Positions 36,421 to 47,499 of a DNA stretch of 64,000 nt are shown here, one piece after another (positions within the stretch are counted from its first letter, which is position 1; the number at the start of each line of letters is the position of its first letter). The stretch spans positions 186,001 to 250,000 of the forward strand of contig NZ_LQIN01000001.1 of the NCBI RefSeq assembly GCF_001500065.1, in the 5' to 3' direction. The notes below the pieces were generated by a model, which worked only from the letters and a program-made list of their open reading frames with translations, was not told the origin of the DNA and searched no databases. Both the position numbers and the translations under genes were made by a program. This DNA comes from Mycobacterium sp. IS-3022. GTDB taxonomy: Bacteria; Actinomycetota; Actinomycetes; Mycobacteriales; Mycobacteriaceae.

Positions 36421-37199
36421 GTTGGGTCGACGAGGACAGCGGGCTGACCCCCGACGCCGCCCCGCCGTGGCTCAAGCCGCTGTTGGACAACGCCGCCGAC
36501 GTCAAGCAGGTCTACCGCCGTCGGGTGCCGCCCGAACTGCTCGCCATGGTCACCGCCGAACGGAACCAGCTCGGAGCGCCGCCCGCCGGACGCGAAGCGG
36601 CGGTACTGGTGCTGTTTTCCGGCCCGGCCGACACGCAGACCGGCGGCTTGCCCGAGGACGCCGACCTGCTCGTCACCGTCCGCGCCGCGACACTGCGCCA
36701 CCACGCCGGCCAGGCCGCCTTCCCGGGCGGCGCATTCGAAGCCGGCGACCACAGCCCGGTGCAGACCGCACTGCGGGAAGCCAACGAGGAGACCGGCGTC
36801 GACGTCGGGCGGTTGCACCCACTGGCGACCATGGAGCGGCTGTTCATCCCGCCGTCGGGTTTTCACGTGGTGCCCGTACTGGCCTACTCGCCGGACCCCG
36901 GGCCGGTGGCCGTCGTCGACCAGGCCGAGACCGCGCACGTCGCCCGCGTCCCGGTGCGGGCGTTCGTCAACCCCGAGAACCGAATCATGGTGTATCGCAG
37001 CGCCAACACCCGCCGGTATGCGGGTCCGGCGTTTCTACTCAACGAGATGCTGGTGTGGGGGTTCACCGGCCAGGTGATCTCGGCGATGCTCGACGTCGCG
37101 GGCTGGTCCCAGCCGTGGAACACCGACGACGTGCGCGAACTCGAGGACGCAATGGCGCTCGTCGGCGGCGACGCCGGTTACGGTGATGGACAACCATGA
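36417..37199 (+). CDS. NUDIX hydrolase, CoA pyrophosphatase type (Rv3672c)
   Basis: A 260-aa protein with RHHAGQAAFPGGAFE and the Nudix helix TALREANEETGVD, the arrangement typical of CoA diphosphatases. It would cleave CoA or a CoA-linked diphosphate with Mg. The GTG start overlaps the thioredoxin-like stop and the TGA overlaps the marP ATG, so the three are translated as a unit. Confidence 0.9.
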   Translation: MSWVDEDSGLTPDAAPPWLKPLLDNAADVKQVYRRRVPPELLAMVTAERNQLGAPPAGREAAVLVLFSGPADTQTGGLPEDADLLVTVRAATLRHHAGQAAFPGGAFEAGDHSPVQTALREANEETGVDVGRLHPLATMERLFIPPSGFHVVPVLAYSPDPGPVAVVDQAETAHVARVPVRAFVNPENRIMVYRSANTRRYAGPAFLLNEMLVWGFTGQVISAMLDVAGWSQPWNTDDVRELEDAMALVGGDAGYGDGQP

Positions 37200-38383
37200 C
37201 ATCGTCACAGTGGGTGGACTTCGCGGTCCTCGCAATCGCCTTCGTCGCGGGCATCTCGGGCTGGCGCTCGGGTGCGCTCGGGTCGATGCTGTCGTTCCTC
37301 GGTGTGGTGCTCGGCGCGGTCGCCGGGGTGCTGCTGGCACCCCACCTGGTCGAGCACATCGACGGCCCGCGCACCAAGCTGTTCGTGACGCTGTTCCTGA
37401 TCCTCGCGCTGGTGGTCATCGGGGAGATCGCGGGCGTCGTGCTGGGCCGGGCGGTGCGCAGCGCCATCCGCAACCGCACGCTGCGCGCGGTCGACTCGCT
37501 GGTCGGCGTGGCGATACAGATTGTCGCGGTGTTGGTGGCGGCGTGGATGCTGACGTACCCGCTGCAGTCCTCCGACCAACCCAACCTGGCGGCCGCGGTG
37601 CGTGGCTCGAAGGTGCTCAAAGAGGTCAACGACGCCGCACCGGACTGGCTGCGCTCGGTGCCGACGCGTCTTTCGGCGCTGCTGGACACTTCGGGTCTGC
37701 CCGACGTGTTGCAACCGTTCGGCCGCACCCCGATCGTCGCCGTCGACGCACCCGACGCCGCGCTTGCCGCCGACCCGGTTGTGGCCGCGACGCGGCCCAG
37801 CGTGGTCAAGATCCGCGGGGTGGCGCCGGGATGCCAGAAGGTGCTGGAAGGCACCGGGTTCGTCGCCGCGACCAATCGCGTGATATCGAACGCGCACGTG
37901 GTCGCCGGTTCGGAAAGCGTCACCGTCGAGGCCGACGGACAGACCTACGACGCGTACGTCGTGTCTTACGACCCACAGGCAGACATCTCGATCCTGGACG
38001 TGCCGGACCTGCCCGCGGCCCCGCTGCCGTTCGCCGACACCCCGGCCACCACGGGCACGGACGCGGTGGTGATGGGCTATCCCGGCGGCGGTAACTTCGT
38101 CGCCACGCCGGCGCGCGTCCGCGAGATCATCGAGCTGAGCGGCCCCGACATCTACCGCACCACCACGGTCGAGCGCGAGGTCTACACGATCAGAGGCAGT
38201 GTGCGCCAAGGAAACTCGGGTGGGCCGATGATCGACCGGGAAGGCCGCGTACTGGGCGTGGTGTTCGGCGCGGCGGTCGACGACGCCGACACCGGTTTCG
38301 TGCTGACCACCAACGAGGTGTCCCATCAACTCGCCAAGCTGAACAACAGCGAACGGGTGCCGACCGGCGCCTGCATCACCTAA
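37196..38383 (+). CDS. marP: Acid-resistance periplasmic serine protease MarP (Rv3671c type)
   Basis: A 395-aa protein. The first 140 residues hold about four membrane helices (VDFAVLAIAFVAGISGW and following). A chymotrypsin-fold protease follows, with His in VISNAHVVAG, Asp in DPQADISILDV and Ser in RQGNSGGPM; two cysteines (GCQKV and the C-terminal GACIT) can form the known disulfide. MarP is needed for survival at acidic pH in M. tuberculosis. Ends 4 nt into the convergent ephE gene. Confidence 0.95.
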   Translation: MTSSQWVDFAVLAIAFVAGISGWRSGALGSMLSFLGVVLGAVAGVLLAPHLVEHIDGPRTKLFVTLFLILALVVIGEIAGVVLGRAVRSAIRNRTLRAVDSLVGVAIQIVAVLVAAWMLTYPLQSSDQPNLAAAVRGSKVLKEVNDAAPDWLRSVPTRLSALLDTSGLPDVLQPFGRTPIVAVDAPDAALAADPVVAATRPSVVKIRGVAPGCQKVLEGTGFVAATNRVISNAHVVAGSESVTVEADGQTYDAYVVSYDPQADISILDVPDLPAAPLPFADTPATTGTDAVVMGYPGGGNFVATPARVREIIELSGPDIYRTTTVEREVYTIRGSVRQGNSGGPMIDREGRVLGVVFGAAVDDADTGFVLTTNEVSHQLAKLNNSERVPTGACIT

Positions 38384-39357
38384 CCGTAAACGTGCCTCAG
38401 GAACCGGGACAGCTGCTCGGTGACCGGTCCAGGCGCCTCCTCATGGGCGAAATGCCCTGCGCCGGCGACGGATACGTAGCGGCCGTGCGGCGCGTAGCGC
38501 TGTGTGCGGTACACGGGATCGGCCAGCACGTAAGGGTCGGCGTCTCCGCGCAGATGCAGCACGGGCACATTGATCGGGCGCTTCATGGACCGCATGAACC
38601 GACGCCCTTCGCCACGCAACTGGCTGCGTACCGCCCAGCGCTGGTATTCCAACGCCGAGTGCGCGGCCCCCGGAATCTGGATCGCCTGCCGCATGTGCGC
38701 GATGGTCTGCGAGAAGTCCTCGGAGGCAACCCATTTACCACTCGACCGGCTGCGGACGAGGCGTTCCAGCTCCTCGGCATTGTGCCGGGTGAGCGAACGC
38801 TCGGGCCACATCGGAACCTGGTAGCTCAGCATCGACGGCAGCAGCGCGCGGCCCTGGTCACGGCGCCGCAGGGCGGAGGCTCGCAGCGCCACCGGATGCG
38901 GTGAGCTGACCACCGCGATGGCGCGGACCGCGCGGGGATGCAGCACTGCGGTGGCCCAGCACACCAGGCCGCCGTCGGCATGCCCGACCAGCGTCGCGGT
39001 GCTGTGGCCGAGCGCGCGCACCAACCCGGCGGTGTCGCCGGCCAGCGTCCAGCCGTCATAGCCTCGCGGTGGTTTGTCGCTGGCCCCGTAGCCGCGCAGG
39101 TCGACGGCGACCACGCGAGCACCGGTCAGCCCTCGGAGCTGGTGACGCCAGGACCACCAGAACGAGCCGAATCCGTGCAGCAGAATCACCAGCGGTCGCT
39201 CGGTGGCCGGAGCCGCAGCGGCGGCATCAGACGTCGGCGAGCGGTGTGCGGCGTCGGACTCCGCTTCGACCACATGGAAGCGAATCCCGTTGGCGTGCAC
39301 CTCGAGATGACGCCACGGCCCGTCGATGCGGACGACCGACGGAGCGGGTGGGGGCAC
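38380..39357 (-). CDS. ephE: Alpha/beta hydrolase, epoxide hydrolase-like (EphE, Rv3670)
   Basis: A 325-aa alpha/beta hydrolase. It shows the oxyanion HGFGSFWWSW, VDLRGYGASDKPPRGYD, the nucleophile aspartate in GHADGG and the base histidine in VAGAGHFAHEEAP, as in soluble epoxide hydrolases. Substrate unknown. The GTG start directly follows the stop of the upstream holin-superfamily gene without a gap. Confidence 0.9.
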   Translation of the reverse strand: MPPPAPSVVRIDGPWRHLEVHANGIRFHVVEAESDAAHRSPTSDAAAAAPATERPLVILLHGFGSFWWSWRHQLRGLTGARVVAVDLRGYGASDKPPRGYDGWTLAGDTAGLVRALGHSTATLVGHADGGLVCWATAVLHPRAVRAIAVVSSPHPVALRASALRRRDQGRALLPSMLSYQVPMWPERSLTRHNAEELERLVRSRSSGKWVASEDFSQTIAHMRQAIQIPGAAHSALEYQRWAVRSQLRGEGRRFMRSMKRPINVPVLHLRGDADPYVLADPVYRTQRYAPHGRYVSVAGAGHFAHEEAPGPVTEQLSRFLRHVYG

Positions 39358-39867
39358 TTACCAGCCCGACGGATCGGCCGTCGACGCCGGTTTTCCGTCA
39401 CCCGCCGCCACCGCCTTGGCCTTGTCATGGCCCGGCGTCAGCGCTTCGGGGATTTCCTTGACCGATTCGATGGTCTTCTGCGGACCGCGGATGCGTCGCA
39501 CCTTGAGGTAGCCCAGCAGCGCGAACACCGCGGTGACCATCACCATCAGCCCGAACACGATCAGGTACGCCGCCCACTTCACCAGCCACAGATCGAGCAG
39601 TTCGCCGAGGAAGAAGAAGAAAAAGAACGTCGAGTAGAACAGCACGACCAGCGCGAGGACGAAGAAGACGCTGCCGGTGAGACCCTTTTTGACGTCGCGG
39701 GTGATCTCGGCCTTCGCCAACTCCACCTCGGCCCGCACCAGCGTGGAGACCTGCGCGGTCGCATCCTTGACGAGGTCACCGATGGACGGGTCGGCCTTCG
39801 GGGCATGCGGGTCGACCAGCGGTATCGACGTCACAGTGGTCGGCGCGCCGTTCCTGCGATCGCTCAC
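39358..39867 (-). CDS. Phage holin-superfamily-like membrane protein (Rv3669 type)
   Basis: A 169-aa protein with an N-terminal soluble helix (IGDLVKDATAQVSTLVRAEVELAKAEI) and two membrane helices, one containing a run of six phenylalanines (STFFFFFFLGEL). This is the Act_holin-like pattern of actinobacterial membrane proteins, not evidence of phage origin. GTG 39867 lies six bases after TCCTCCC complement (GGGAGGA). Co-transcribed with ephE. Function unknown. Confidence 0.85.
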   Translation of the reverse strand: MSDRRNGAPTTVTSIPLVDPHAPKADPSIGDLVKDATAQVSTLVRAEVELAKAEITRDVKKGLTGSVFFVLALVVLFYSTFFFFFFLGELLDLWLVKWAAYLIVFGLMVMVTAVFALLGYLKVRRIRGPQKTIESVKEIPEALTPGHDKAKAVAAGDGKPASTADPSGW

Positions 39868-40005
39868 GACAGTTCCTCCCGCACTCAGGTCTCGGTCGCG
39901 ACTCATGTTGCCATGTGGCGTGCGCTGAAACGATGCCGGTCGGCGATAGACTGACTCGATCCAAGGCAGGGCAGGTCGGGGCGCGTCGATAGGGGAAACG
40001 TTCAC

Positions 40006-40713
40006 GTGAAGACCAGCGGCCTCCGCCTGAGCCGTCTCGCCGCGACCATCGCCGTCGCCGCCGCCCTGCTCTCGACGCCCGCCGTGGCACAGGCCCAGGA
40101 GCGGGTTCCGCTGGGCGGCGGCTCGGGCCTGGTGGTCAACGGCGAGACGCTGTGCACGCTCACCGCGATCGGCACCGACAACCGCGGCAAGCTCGTCGGC
40201 TTCACTTCGGCGCACTGCGGTGGCCCAGGTGCCCGAGTCAGCGCCGAGGGTGCGGAGGCGGCCGGTGTGGTTGGCACGATGGTGGCGGGCAACGATGCGC
40301 TCGACTACGCGGTGATCGAGTTCGACCCGCAGAAGGTGCGCCCGGTCAACAACGTCAACGGGTTTCAGATCGACGGACTGGGGCCGGACCCGGTCGTCGG
40401 CGACGTCGCCTGCAAGCTCGGCCGCACCACCGGTTACTCGTGCGGCGTGACGTGGGGTCCCGGCGAGCAACCCGGCACGTTCATCAACCAGGTTTGCGGT
40501 CAGCCGGGCGATTCGGGTGCGCCGGTGACGGTCAACAACCGGCTGGTCGGCATGATCCACGGCGCCTTCTCCGAGGAATTGCCGACGTGCATCATCAAGT
40601 ACATCCCGCTGCACACCCCCGCGGTGAACATGTCGTTCAACACCCAGCTCGCCGACATCACGGCCAAGAACCGGCCGGGAACGGGTTTCGTCCCGGTGGG
40701 CGCCGCCGGTTGA
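40006..40713 (+). CDS. Secreted chymotrypsin-like serine protease (Rv3668c type)
   Basis: A 235-aa exported protein. The signal peptide is about residues 1-31 (LAATIAVAAALLSTPAVAQA, cleavage after AQA). The triad is His in TSAHCGG, Asp in LDYAVIEFD and Ser in GQPGDSGAP. Four cysteines suggest two disulfides. It resembles alpha-lytic/streptogrisin-like proteases without a long pro-region. Substrate unknown. GTG start. Confidence 0.9.
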   Translation: MKTSGLRLSRLAATIAVAAALLSTPAVAQAQERVPLGGGSGLVVNGETLCTLTAIGTDNRGKLVGFTSAHCGGPGARVSAEGAEAAGVVGTMVAGNDALDYAVIEFDPQKVRPVNNVNGFQIDGLGPDPVVGDVACKLGRTTGYSCGVTWGPGEQPGTFINQVCGQPGDSGAPVTVNNRLVGMIHGAFSEELPTCIIKYIPLHTPAVNMSFNTQLADITAKNRPGTGFVPVGAAG

Positions 40714-40721
40714 GCTGACGT

Positions 40722-42683
<1,962 letters not shown>

Positions 42684-42806
42684 ATCTGTGAGGGTAGTCA
42701 CCGGCTCGGCGGCGCACATATGCATGTCACAGACCAGCCTCGTCGGAGGCGTTTGCGGGTGAACGGCGCGGCTCGCCGGGCCGACGGTCGGCTAGCGTGT
42801 GCTGCC

Positions 42807-43559
42807 GTGACGGGTGGCTTCTCGAAAGACCCCTTGGCGCCGCTTGCCGACCTGCCCGGCGTGGCGGAGGCAGCCGAGGAGGCGCGCGAAGCGCTTGGCC
42901 GAGCCCATCGGCACCGGACCAACCTGCGCGGCTGGCCGAGCAGCGCCGCAGAGGCCGCTCTGCGCGCGGCCCGGGCGTCTTCGGTGCTGGACGGCGGCGC
43001 GCTGCAACTGTCCGACGACGGCACGGATCCGGTGCTGGCCGGCGCGCTGCGGGTGTCCGAAGCCGTGGAAGGCGGTGCAACGGCGTTGGTCGGGGTGTGG
43101 CAACGAGCCCCACTGCAGGCGATCGCCAGGTTGCATGCGTTGGCGGCCGCGGACATCGCCGATGACGATCGGCTGGGCCGACCGCGCACGGACGCCGACG
43201 TCGGCACGCGGCTGGCGCTGTTGGCCGACATCCTCACCGGAGGTACTCGGGCGTCGGCACCCGTGCTGGCCGCCGTCGTGCACGGCGAACTCCTCACGCT
43301 CGCACCATTCGGCGTCGCTGACGGTGTGGTGGCCCGCGCGGCGTCGCGGTTGGTGACGATCACCACCGGACTCGATCCGCATGGCCTCGGCGTGCCGGAG
43401 GTGTACTGGATGCGCCAGTCGGGCGATTACGCCGCTGCGGCGCGGGGCTTTTCGTCAGGAACGCCCGACGGTCTCACCGCGTGGATTCTGCTGAGCTGCC
43501 GCGCCCTGCACGCCGGCGCCCGTGAGGCACTGTCGATCGCGCAGGCCGCGTCGTCCTGA
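42807..43559 (+). CDS. Conserved hypothetical protein (Rv3662c type)
   Basis: A 250-aa alanine-rich helical protein with DPLAPLADLPGVAEAAEEAREAL, a DGGALQLSDDGTDPVLAGALRVSE middle and TPDGLTAWILLSCRALHAGAREAL at the end. Synteny with Rv3662c is clear. Its middle resembles the N-terminal helical parts of Fic-like proteins, but I see no Fic active-site motif. Function unknown. The GTG start lies divergent from acs; the Ms1 RNA follows on the other strand. Confidence 0.82.
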   Translation: MTGGFSKDPLAPLADLPGVAEAAEEAREALGRAHRHRTNLRGWPSSAAEAALRAARASSVLDGGALQLSDDGTDPVLAGALRVSEAVEGGATALVGVWQRAPLQAIARLHALAAADIADDDRLGRPRTDADVGTRLALLADILTGGTRASAPVLAAVVHGELLTLAPFGVADGVVARAASRLVTITTGLDPHGLGVPEVYWMRQSGDYAAAARGFSSGTPDGLTAWILLSCRALHAGAREALSIAQAASS

Positions 43560-43603
43560 GCCGTCGCTGCAACACCGACCATTCCGACGACCAGCAACGC
43601 AAA

Positions 43604-43643
43604 GCGGGCGACGATCCGAACGTCGGTTCGGCGCGTCGCCCGC
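43604..43643 (-). terminator. Intrinsic terminator of the Ms1 RNA
   Basis: A 40-nt two-part hairpin: perfect 10-bp outer stem, two-base internal bulges and a 6-bp inner stem with a 4-nt loop. TTTG follows on the minus strand, so the orientation fits Ms1. Confidence 0.75.
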
Positions 43644-43901
43644 TAGCACGGACACCGGTTACCAAGCGTGCTCTCATGGGTTGCGTGGGTGGCCTCGGCG
43701 TCTTGTCGATGCGCTTCGACTTCGGCCCCACCCAAAGGGCCACTCTAGTCGTCCGCTCTTCGCAAATACGCAGGCCCGCAACACTTTTGCCTATTCCGCG
43801 GCATGTGCTCCGCGTGGGTGCCGGGATCCGTGCTGGGGAGCCTGAAGTGGGAGATCCGAGCCTTCTCTTCCGGCTCGGTCTTGGCCTCTCCAAGCTTCCG
43901 T
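43604..43901 (-). ncRNA. ms1: Ms1 / MTS2823 small RNA (RNA polymerase core-binding)
   Basis: The 440-bp gap between the Rv3662c- and Rv3661-type genes is where MTS2823 (the homologue of M. smegmatis Ms1) is encoded. On the minus strand a -10 TACAAA and -35 TTGATG with 17-bp spacing lead to a start near 43901. About 300 nt later comes a long hairpin (43643-43604: outer 10-bp stem GCGGGCGACG/CGTCGCCCGC, inner stem CCGAAC/GTTCGG) followed by TTT. Length and layout fit Ms1, which binds the core polymerase in stationary phase. Exact ends are estimates. Confidence 0.82.
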
Positions 43902-43907
43902 GATTCC

Positions 43908-43936
43908 TTTGTACCCCGTGACGGCGGTCACATCAA
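43908..43936 (-). promoter_or_regulatory. Promoter of the Ms1 RNA
   Basis: On the minus strand TTGATG (43936-43931) and TACAAA (43913-43908) are spaced by 17 bp, a near-consensus housekeeping promoter, fitting the very high expression known for this RNA. Confidence 0.65.
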
Positions 43937-43998
43937 GGGTCAAAATCGGCGGTAGTCCGGATCGTTACGCGCGTGTTGGCTAATTCGCGAATCCTCGG

Positions 43999-44856
43999 CT
44001 AGAAAGCGAAGCGCCGCAACAGTGAATAGGTCAGCGCGCCGGCCGCCAATGCGCTCACACCGACCGCCGCAGTGGTTGCCATGGCGGCGCCGGACGGTGC
44101 CGGGATCCGGTCCCGCAGCGACACCGGGTTGGAGAAGTTCAGCACCGGCCATCCCCGCGCGACGGCTTCTTTGCGCAACGCGCGATCTGGGTTAACCACG
44201 CTCGGGTGGCCGACGACCTCGAGCATCGGCAGATCGGTGATCGAGTCGGAATAGGCATAGCAGTGCTCGAGCGCGTATCCCTCACGTGCCGCCAGTTCCC
44301 GGATCGCCGCCACCTTGCCCTCGCCGTAGCAGTAGAAGGCGATCTCGCCGGTGTACTTGCCGTCCTCGACGACCATCCGGGTGGCCATCGCGTGGGTGGC
44401 GCCCAACGCCCTGGCGATCGGTGCGACGATCTCCTCGCCGGAAGCCGAAACCATGACCACATCGCGGCCGCACAACTTGTGGTCGGCGATCAACTCGGCC
44501 GCTTCGGCGAACACCAACGGGTTGACGATGTCGTGCAGTGTTTCGCCGACGATCGCCTTCACCTGCTCGACGTCCCAGCCCGCGCACATGTTGGTGACGT
44601 ACGCGCGCATGCGATCCATCTGATCGTGGTCGGCGCCGGACATCAGGAACAGGAATTGGGCGTAGGTGGACTTCAGCACTGCCCGCCGATTCATTAGCCC
44701 TTGCTCGAAGAAGGGTTTGCTGAAAGCCAGTGTGCTGGATTTCGCGATCACCGTTTTGTCGAGATCGAAGAAGGCGGCGGTGCGGACCGGACTGCCCGTC
44801 GGGACGCCCGTTTGCCGAGTGTTCGAACCCCCGGCCGCCGGCTCGGATACGGTCAC
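43999..44856 (-). CDS. SerB-like HAD-IB hydrolase (Rv3661 type)
   Basis: A 285-aa HAD phosphatase. Motif I is AFFDLDKTVIAKSS, motif II VVMVSASGEEIV, and motif III/IV the lysine in GEGKVAAIRE with AYSDSITDLPMLE. The C terminus ends in a hydrophobic segment (ATTAAVGVSALAAGALTYSLL), a likely membrane anchor. It belongs with SerB2-like/CicA-type phosphatases of unknown substrate. GTG 44856 was chosen over an upstream start to fit family length. Confidence 0.88.
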   Translation of the reverse strand: MTVSEPAAGGSNTRQTGVPTGSPVRTAAFFDLDKTVIAKSSTLAFSKPFFEQGLMNRRAVLKSTYAQFLFLMSGADHDQMDRMRAYVTNMCAGWDVEQVKAIVGETLHDIVNPLVFAEAAELIADHKLCGRDVVMVSASGEEIVAPIARALGATHAMATRMVVEDGKYTGEIAFYCYGEGKVAAIRELAAREGYALEHCYAYSDSITDLPMLEVVGHPSVVNPDRALRKEAVARGWPVLNFSNPVSLRDRIPAPSGAAMATTAAVGVSALAAGALTYSLLRRFAF

Positions 44857-45014
44857 AGCGCCAGCATAGGGGCCGCCGCGTGACAATCGGCGGGCGACTG
44901 TACAAAGTGGCAGGTTATGACACCTGTCGGCGGCCTGACAATTCCGTAAAGCGGGGTGTTTCCCGACGCAACCAGCACTTGCGCCGCCGACGACTGGCGT
45001 GTGTATAGTGAGCG

Positions 45015-45110
45015 TTACCCGGCTTATGTCGGGGGTGCATCAGCCCGACCCCCCGGGGCTGATACACGACGACCTCCGCCTCCTCCCCCCCTGGCGGGGG
45101 TCGTCCTTTT
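45015..45110 (+). ncRNA. 6C: 6C RNA (B11, ncRv13660c type)
   Basis: Between the SerB-like and ssd genes, exactly where M. tuberculosis encodes B11/6C. Two hairpins each present six cytosines in the loop: stem ATCAGCCC/GGGCTGAT with loop C45049-45054, and stem GACGACC-CCGCC/GGCGG-GGTCGTC with loop C45085-45090, the latter followed by CTTTTT as terminator. A -10-like TATAGT (45004-45009) precedes the start. The C-rich loops pair with G-rich mRNA sites in actinobacteria (established). Confidence 0.93.
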
Positions 45111-45271
45111 TCGGCAGCTGTTCGCATTCCGGATACGTGTTGCCATTCCAAAGAGTTGCGGAACGTTGTTTTCGGTTGGCCGGTTTCCGCCGTTATCCCC
45201 ATGATGGAGTTCATCCACAGACTGGGGCTTGGCGCTAGCGCCCCCCGAACCGTCGGGCGCAGGCTCGACCC

Positions 45272-46336
45272 GTGGCTTCGTTAAGTGGATATCTCGCGTT
45301 GGTCGACGACCCTGCGCTCCGCGACGACGTCGACCGGGTGTGCGCGGCGGCAGGCGTACCGGTGGTCCACGCCATCGAGCCGTCCAGTCGCAAGGTCTGG
45401 ACCGACGCGGCCGCGATCGTGCTCGACGCGACGGGTGCCCAGCGATGTGCGGCGCGCGCACTGCCGCGCCGCACCCGCGTCGTGCTGGTGGGCCGCGTCG
45501 AACCGCGCGCCGCCGACTGGCAGGCGGCGATCGCCGTGGGCGCCCAGCGAGTGCTGACCCTGCCCGCACAGGACGGCGAGTTGATGGCCGAGTTGGCCGA
45601 GGCCGCCGAGCGCGTGCACGACGACGGCAGCCGCGGCGCGGTGGCGGCTGTCATCGCCGGCCGGGGCGGCGCCGGTGCATCGGTCTTCGCGACGGCGCTG
45701 GCGCGGGTCGCCACCGATGCGCTCCTGCTCGACGCCGATCCGTGGAGCGGCGGCATCGATCTCGTGGTCGGCGGCGAAGCCGAAGCTGGCCTGCGCTGGC
45801 CTGATCTGGAGCTGCGGGGCGGGCGGCTCAGCTACGCGGCACTGCGCGATGCGCTTCCGCGGGTGCAGGGCGTGAGCGTGTTGTCGGGCAGCCGAGGTGG
45901 CGGGGACGTCGATGCCGCTCCGCTGGAAGCGGTGATCGACGCGGGCAGCCGCGGCGGCGCAACCGTGGTGTGTGACGTGCCGAGGCGATCGACCGCGGCC
46001 GCCGAGACCGCTCTGGCGGCAGCGGATCTCGCCGTAGTGGTGGCGTCGGCCGATGTGCGGTCGTGTGCGGCGGCCGCCGTCGTCGCACGGTGGGTGTCGA
46101 CGGTGAACCCGAACGCGGGCGTGGTGGTGCGCGGTCCGTCGCCGGGGGGATTGCGATCGGCAGAGGTCGCCGGAATCGTCGGGCTTCCGCTGCTGGCGGC
46201 GATGCGTCCCCAACCCGGTTTGGCCGCAACCCTCGAGCGCGGCGGGCTGAAGATCCCGCAACGGTCGCCGCTGGCCTGTGCGGCACGGAAAGTGCTCGCT
46301 GTGTTGCAGCAGCATCCGGGGGTTTCTGCCGCATGA
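45272..46336 (+). CDS. ssd: Septum site-determining protein Ssd (Rv3660c type)
   Basis: A 354-aa MinD/CpaE-like ATPase relative. The deviant P loop is GRGGAGASVFATAL (the canonical Lys-Thr is replaced), then LLLDADPWSGGIDLV and VVCDVPRRS. The N-terminal 110 residues form a receiver-like domain. Ssd is known as a septum-regulating protein in mycobacteria and, in tad loci, the CpaE-like factor that positions the pilus machine. The GTG start follows the 6C RNA; the stop overlaps tadA. Confidence 0.9.
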   Translation: MASLSGYLALVDDPALRDDVDRVCAAAGVPVVHAIEPSSRKVWTDAAAIVLDATGAQRCAARALPRRTRVVLVGRVEPRAADWQAAIAVGAQRVLTLPAQDGELMAELAEAAERVHDDGSRGAVAAVIAGRGGAGASVFATALARVATDALLLDADPWSGGIDLVVGGEAEAGLRWPDLELRGGRLSYAALRDALPRVQGVSVLSGSRGGGDVDAAPLEAVIDAGSRGGATVVCDVPRRSTAAAETALAAADLAVVVASADVRSCAAAAVVARWVSTVNPNAGVVVRGPSPGGLRSAEVAGIVGLPLLAAMRPQPGLAATLERGGLKIPQRSPLACAARKVLAVLQQHPGVSAA

Positions 46337-47499
46337 GTGACTCGTTGATCGACAGGGTGCGCGAGCGGCTCGCCACCGAGTCGGCGCCGTTGCGGCCGAC
46401 GGTGGTGGCCGCGGCGATCCGCGCGGAATCTGGCGGGTTGCTCGGCGACAGTGAGGTGCTCAGCGGGCTGCGCCTGCTGGAGACCGAGTTGACCGGCGCA
46501 GGTGTGCTCGACCAGCTGCTGTGTGCCGAGGGCACCACGGACGTCCTCGTCACCGCGCCGGACGCGGTGTGGGTCGACGACGGTAACGGGTTGCGCCGCA
46601 GCCCGATCCGGTTTCCGAATGAGGACGCCGTGCGCAGGCTTGCGCAACGGCTCGCGCTGGCCGCGGGACGGCGCCTCGACGAGGCTCAACCATGGGTCGA
46701 CGGCCAGTTGACCGGGCTGGGGGCCGGCCAGTTCACGGTCCGTCTGCATGCGGTCCTGCCGCCGGTCGCCGCCGCGGGAACGTGCTTGTCCCTGCGGGTG
46801 TTGCGGCCCGCCACCCAGGATCTGGCGTCGCTGACCGCCGCGGGCGCCATCGAACCGGCCGCCGCGTCCCTGCTCGACGACATCGTTCGAGCCCGGTTGG
46901 CGTTCCTGATCTCCGGCGGCACCGGGGCGGGCAAGACGACACTGCTGGCCGCAGTCCTGGGCGCGGTTGCCGGGACCGAACGCATCGTCTGCGTCGAGGA
47001 CGCCCCGGAACTCGCTCCGGCACATCCGCATCTGGTGAAACTCGTCGCGCGCTGCGCCAACGTCGAAGGCGCAGGCGAGGTGACCATGCGGGATCTGGTC
47101 AGGCAGGCGCTGCGGATGCGGCCCGACCGCATCGTCGTCGGCGAGGTACGCGGCGCCGAGGTGGTCGATCTGCTCGCTGCGCTCAACACCGGTCACGACG
47201 GCGGTGCCGGTACCGTCCACGCCAACAGCCCGGGCGAGGTCCCCGCCCGCCTCGAGGCGCTGGCCGCGCTCGGCGGTCTCGACCGGGCCGCGCTGCACAG
47301 CCAGCTTGCAGCCGCGGTGCAGGTGGTGATCCACGTCGACCGTGACCGGGCGGGCAAGCGCCGGCTCAGTGAGATCGCATTCCTGACGGCTGGGCTGGAC
47401 GGCCAGGTCCGGGTTTCGACGGCGTGGCACCTCGAGCGCGGCTTCGGTTGCGGCACCGAGCGATTGCGGGACCTCCTCCGGCAGCGGGGCGCGTTGTGA
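46333..47499 (+). CDS. tadA: TadA/CpaF-type secretion ATPase (Rv3659c type)
   Basis: A 388-aa hexameric ATPase driving Flp pilus assembly: P-loop GGTGAGKTTLLAAV, Asp box VCVEDAPEL, Walker B DRIVVGEVRGAEVVDLL and His box TGHDGGAGTVHANSP. The first 110 residues are the usual N-terminal domain. ATG 46333 overlaps the ssd stop; the stop overlaps the tadB GTG. Confidence 0.95.
   Translation: MSDSLIDRVRERLATESAPLRPTVVAAAIRAESGGLLGDSEVLSGLRLLETELTGAGVLDQLLCAEGTTDVLVTAPDAVWVDDGNGLRRSPIRFPNEDAVRRLAQRLALAAGRRLDEAQPWVDGQLTGLGAGQFTVRLHAVLPPVAAAGTCLSLRVLRPATQDLASLTAAGAIEPAAASLLDDIVRARLAFLISGGTGAGKTTLLAAVLGAVAGTERIVCVEDAPELAPAHPHLVKLVARCANVEGAGEVTMRDLVRQALRMRPDRIVVGEVRGAEVVDLLAALNTGHDGGAGTVHANSPGEVPARLEALAALGGLDRAALHSQLAAAVQVVIHVDRDRAGKRRLSEIAFLTAGLDGQVRVSTAWHLERGFGCGTERLRDLLRQRGAL

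Noticed and set aside
39358..39867. Phage origin of the holin-superfamily-like gene
   Set aside because: The gene is part of the conserved mycobacterial order next to ephE; the holin label is only a fold-family name.
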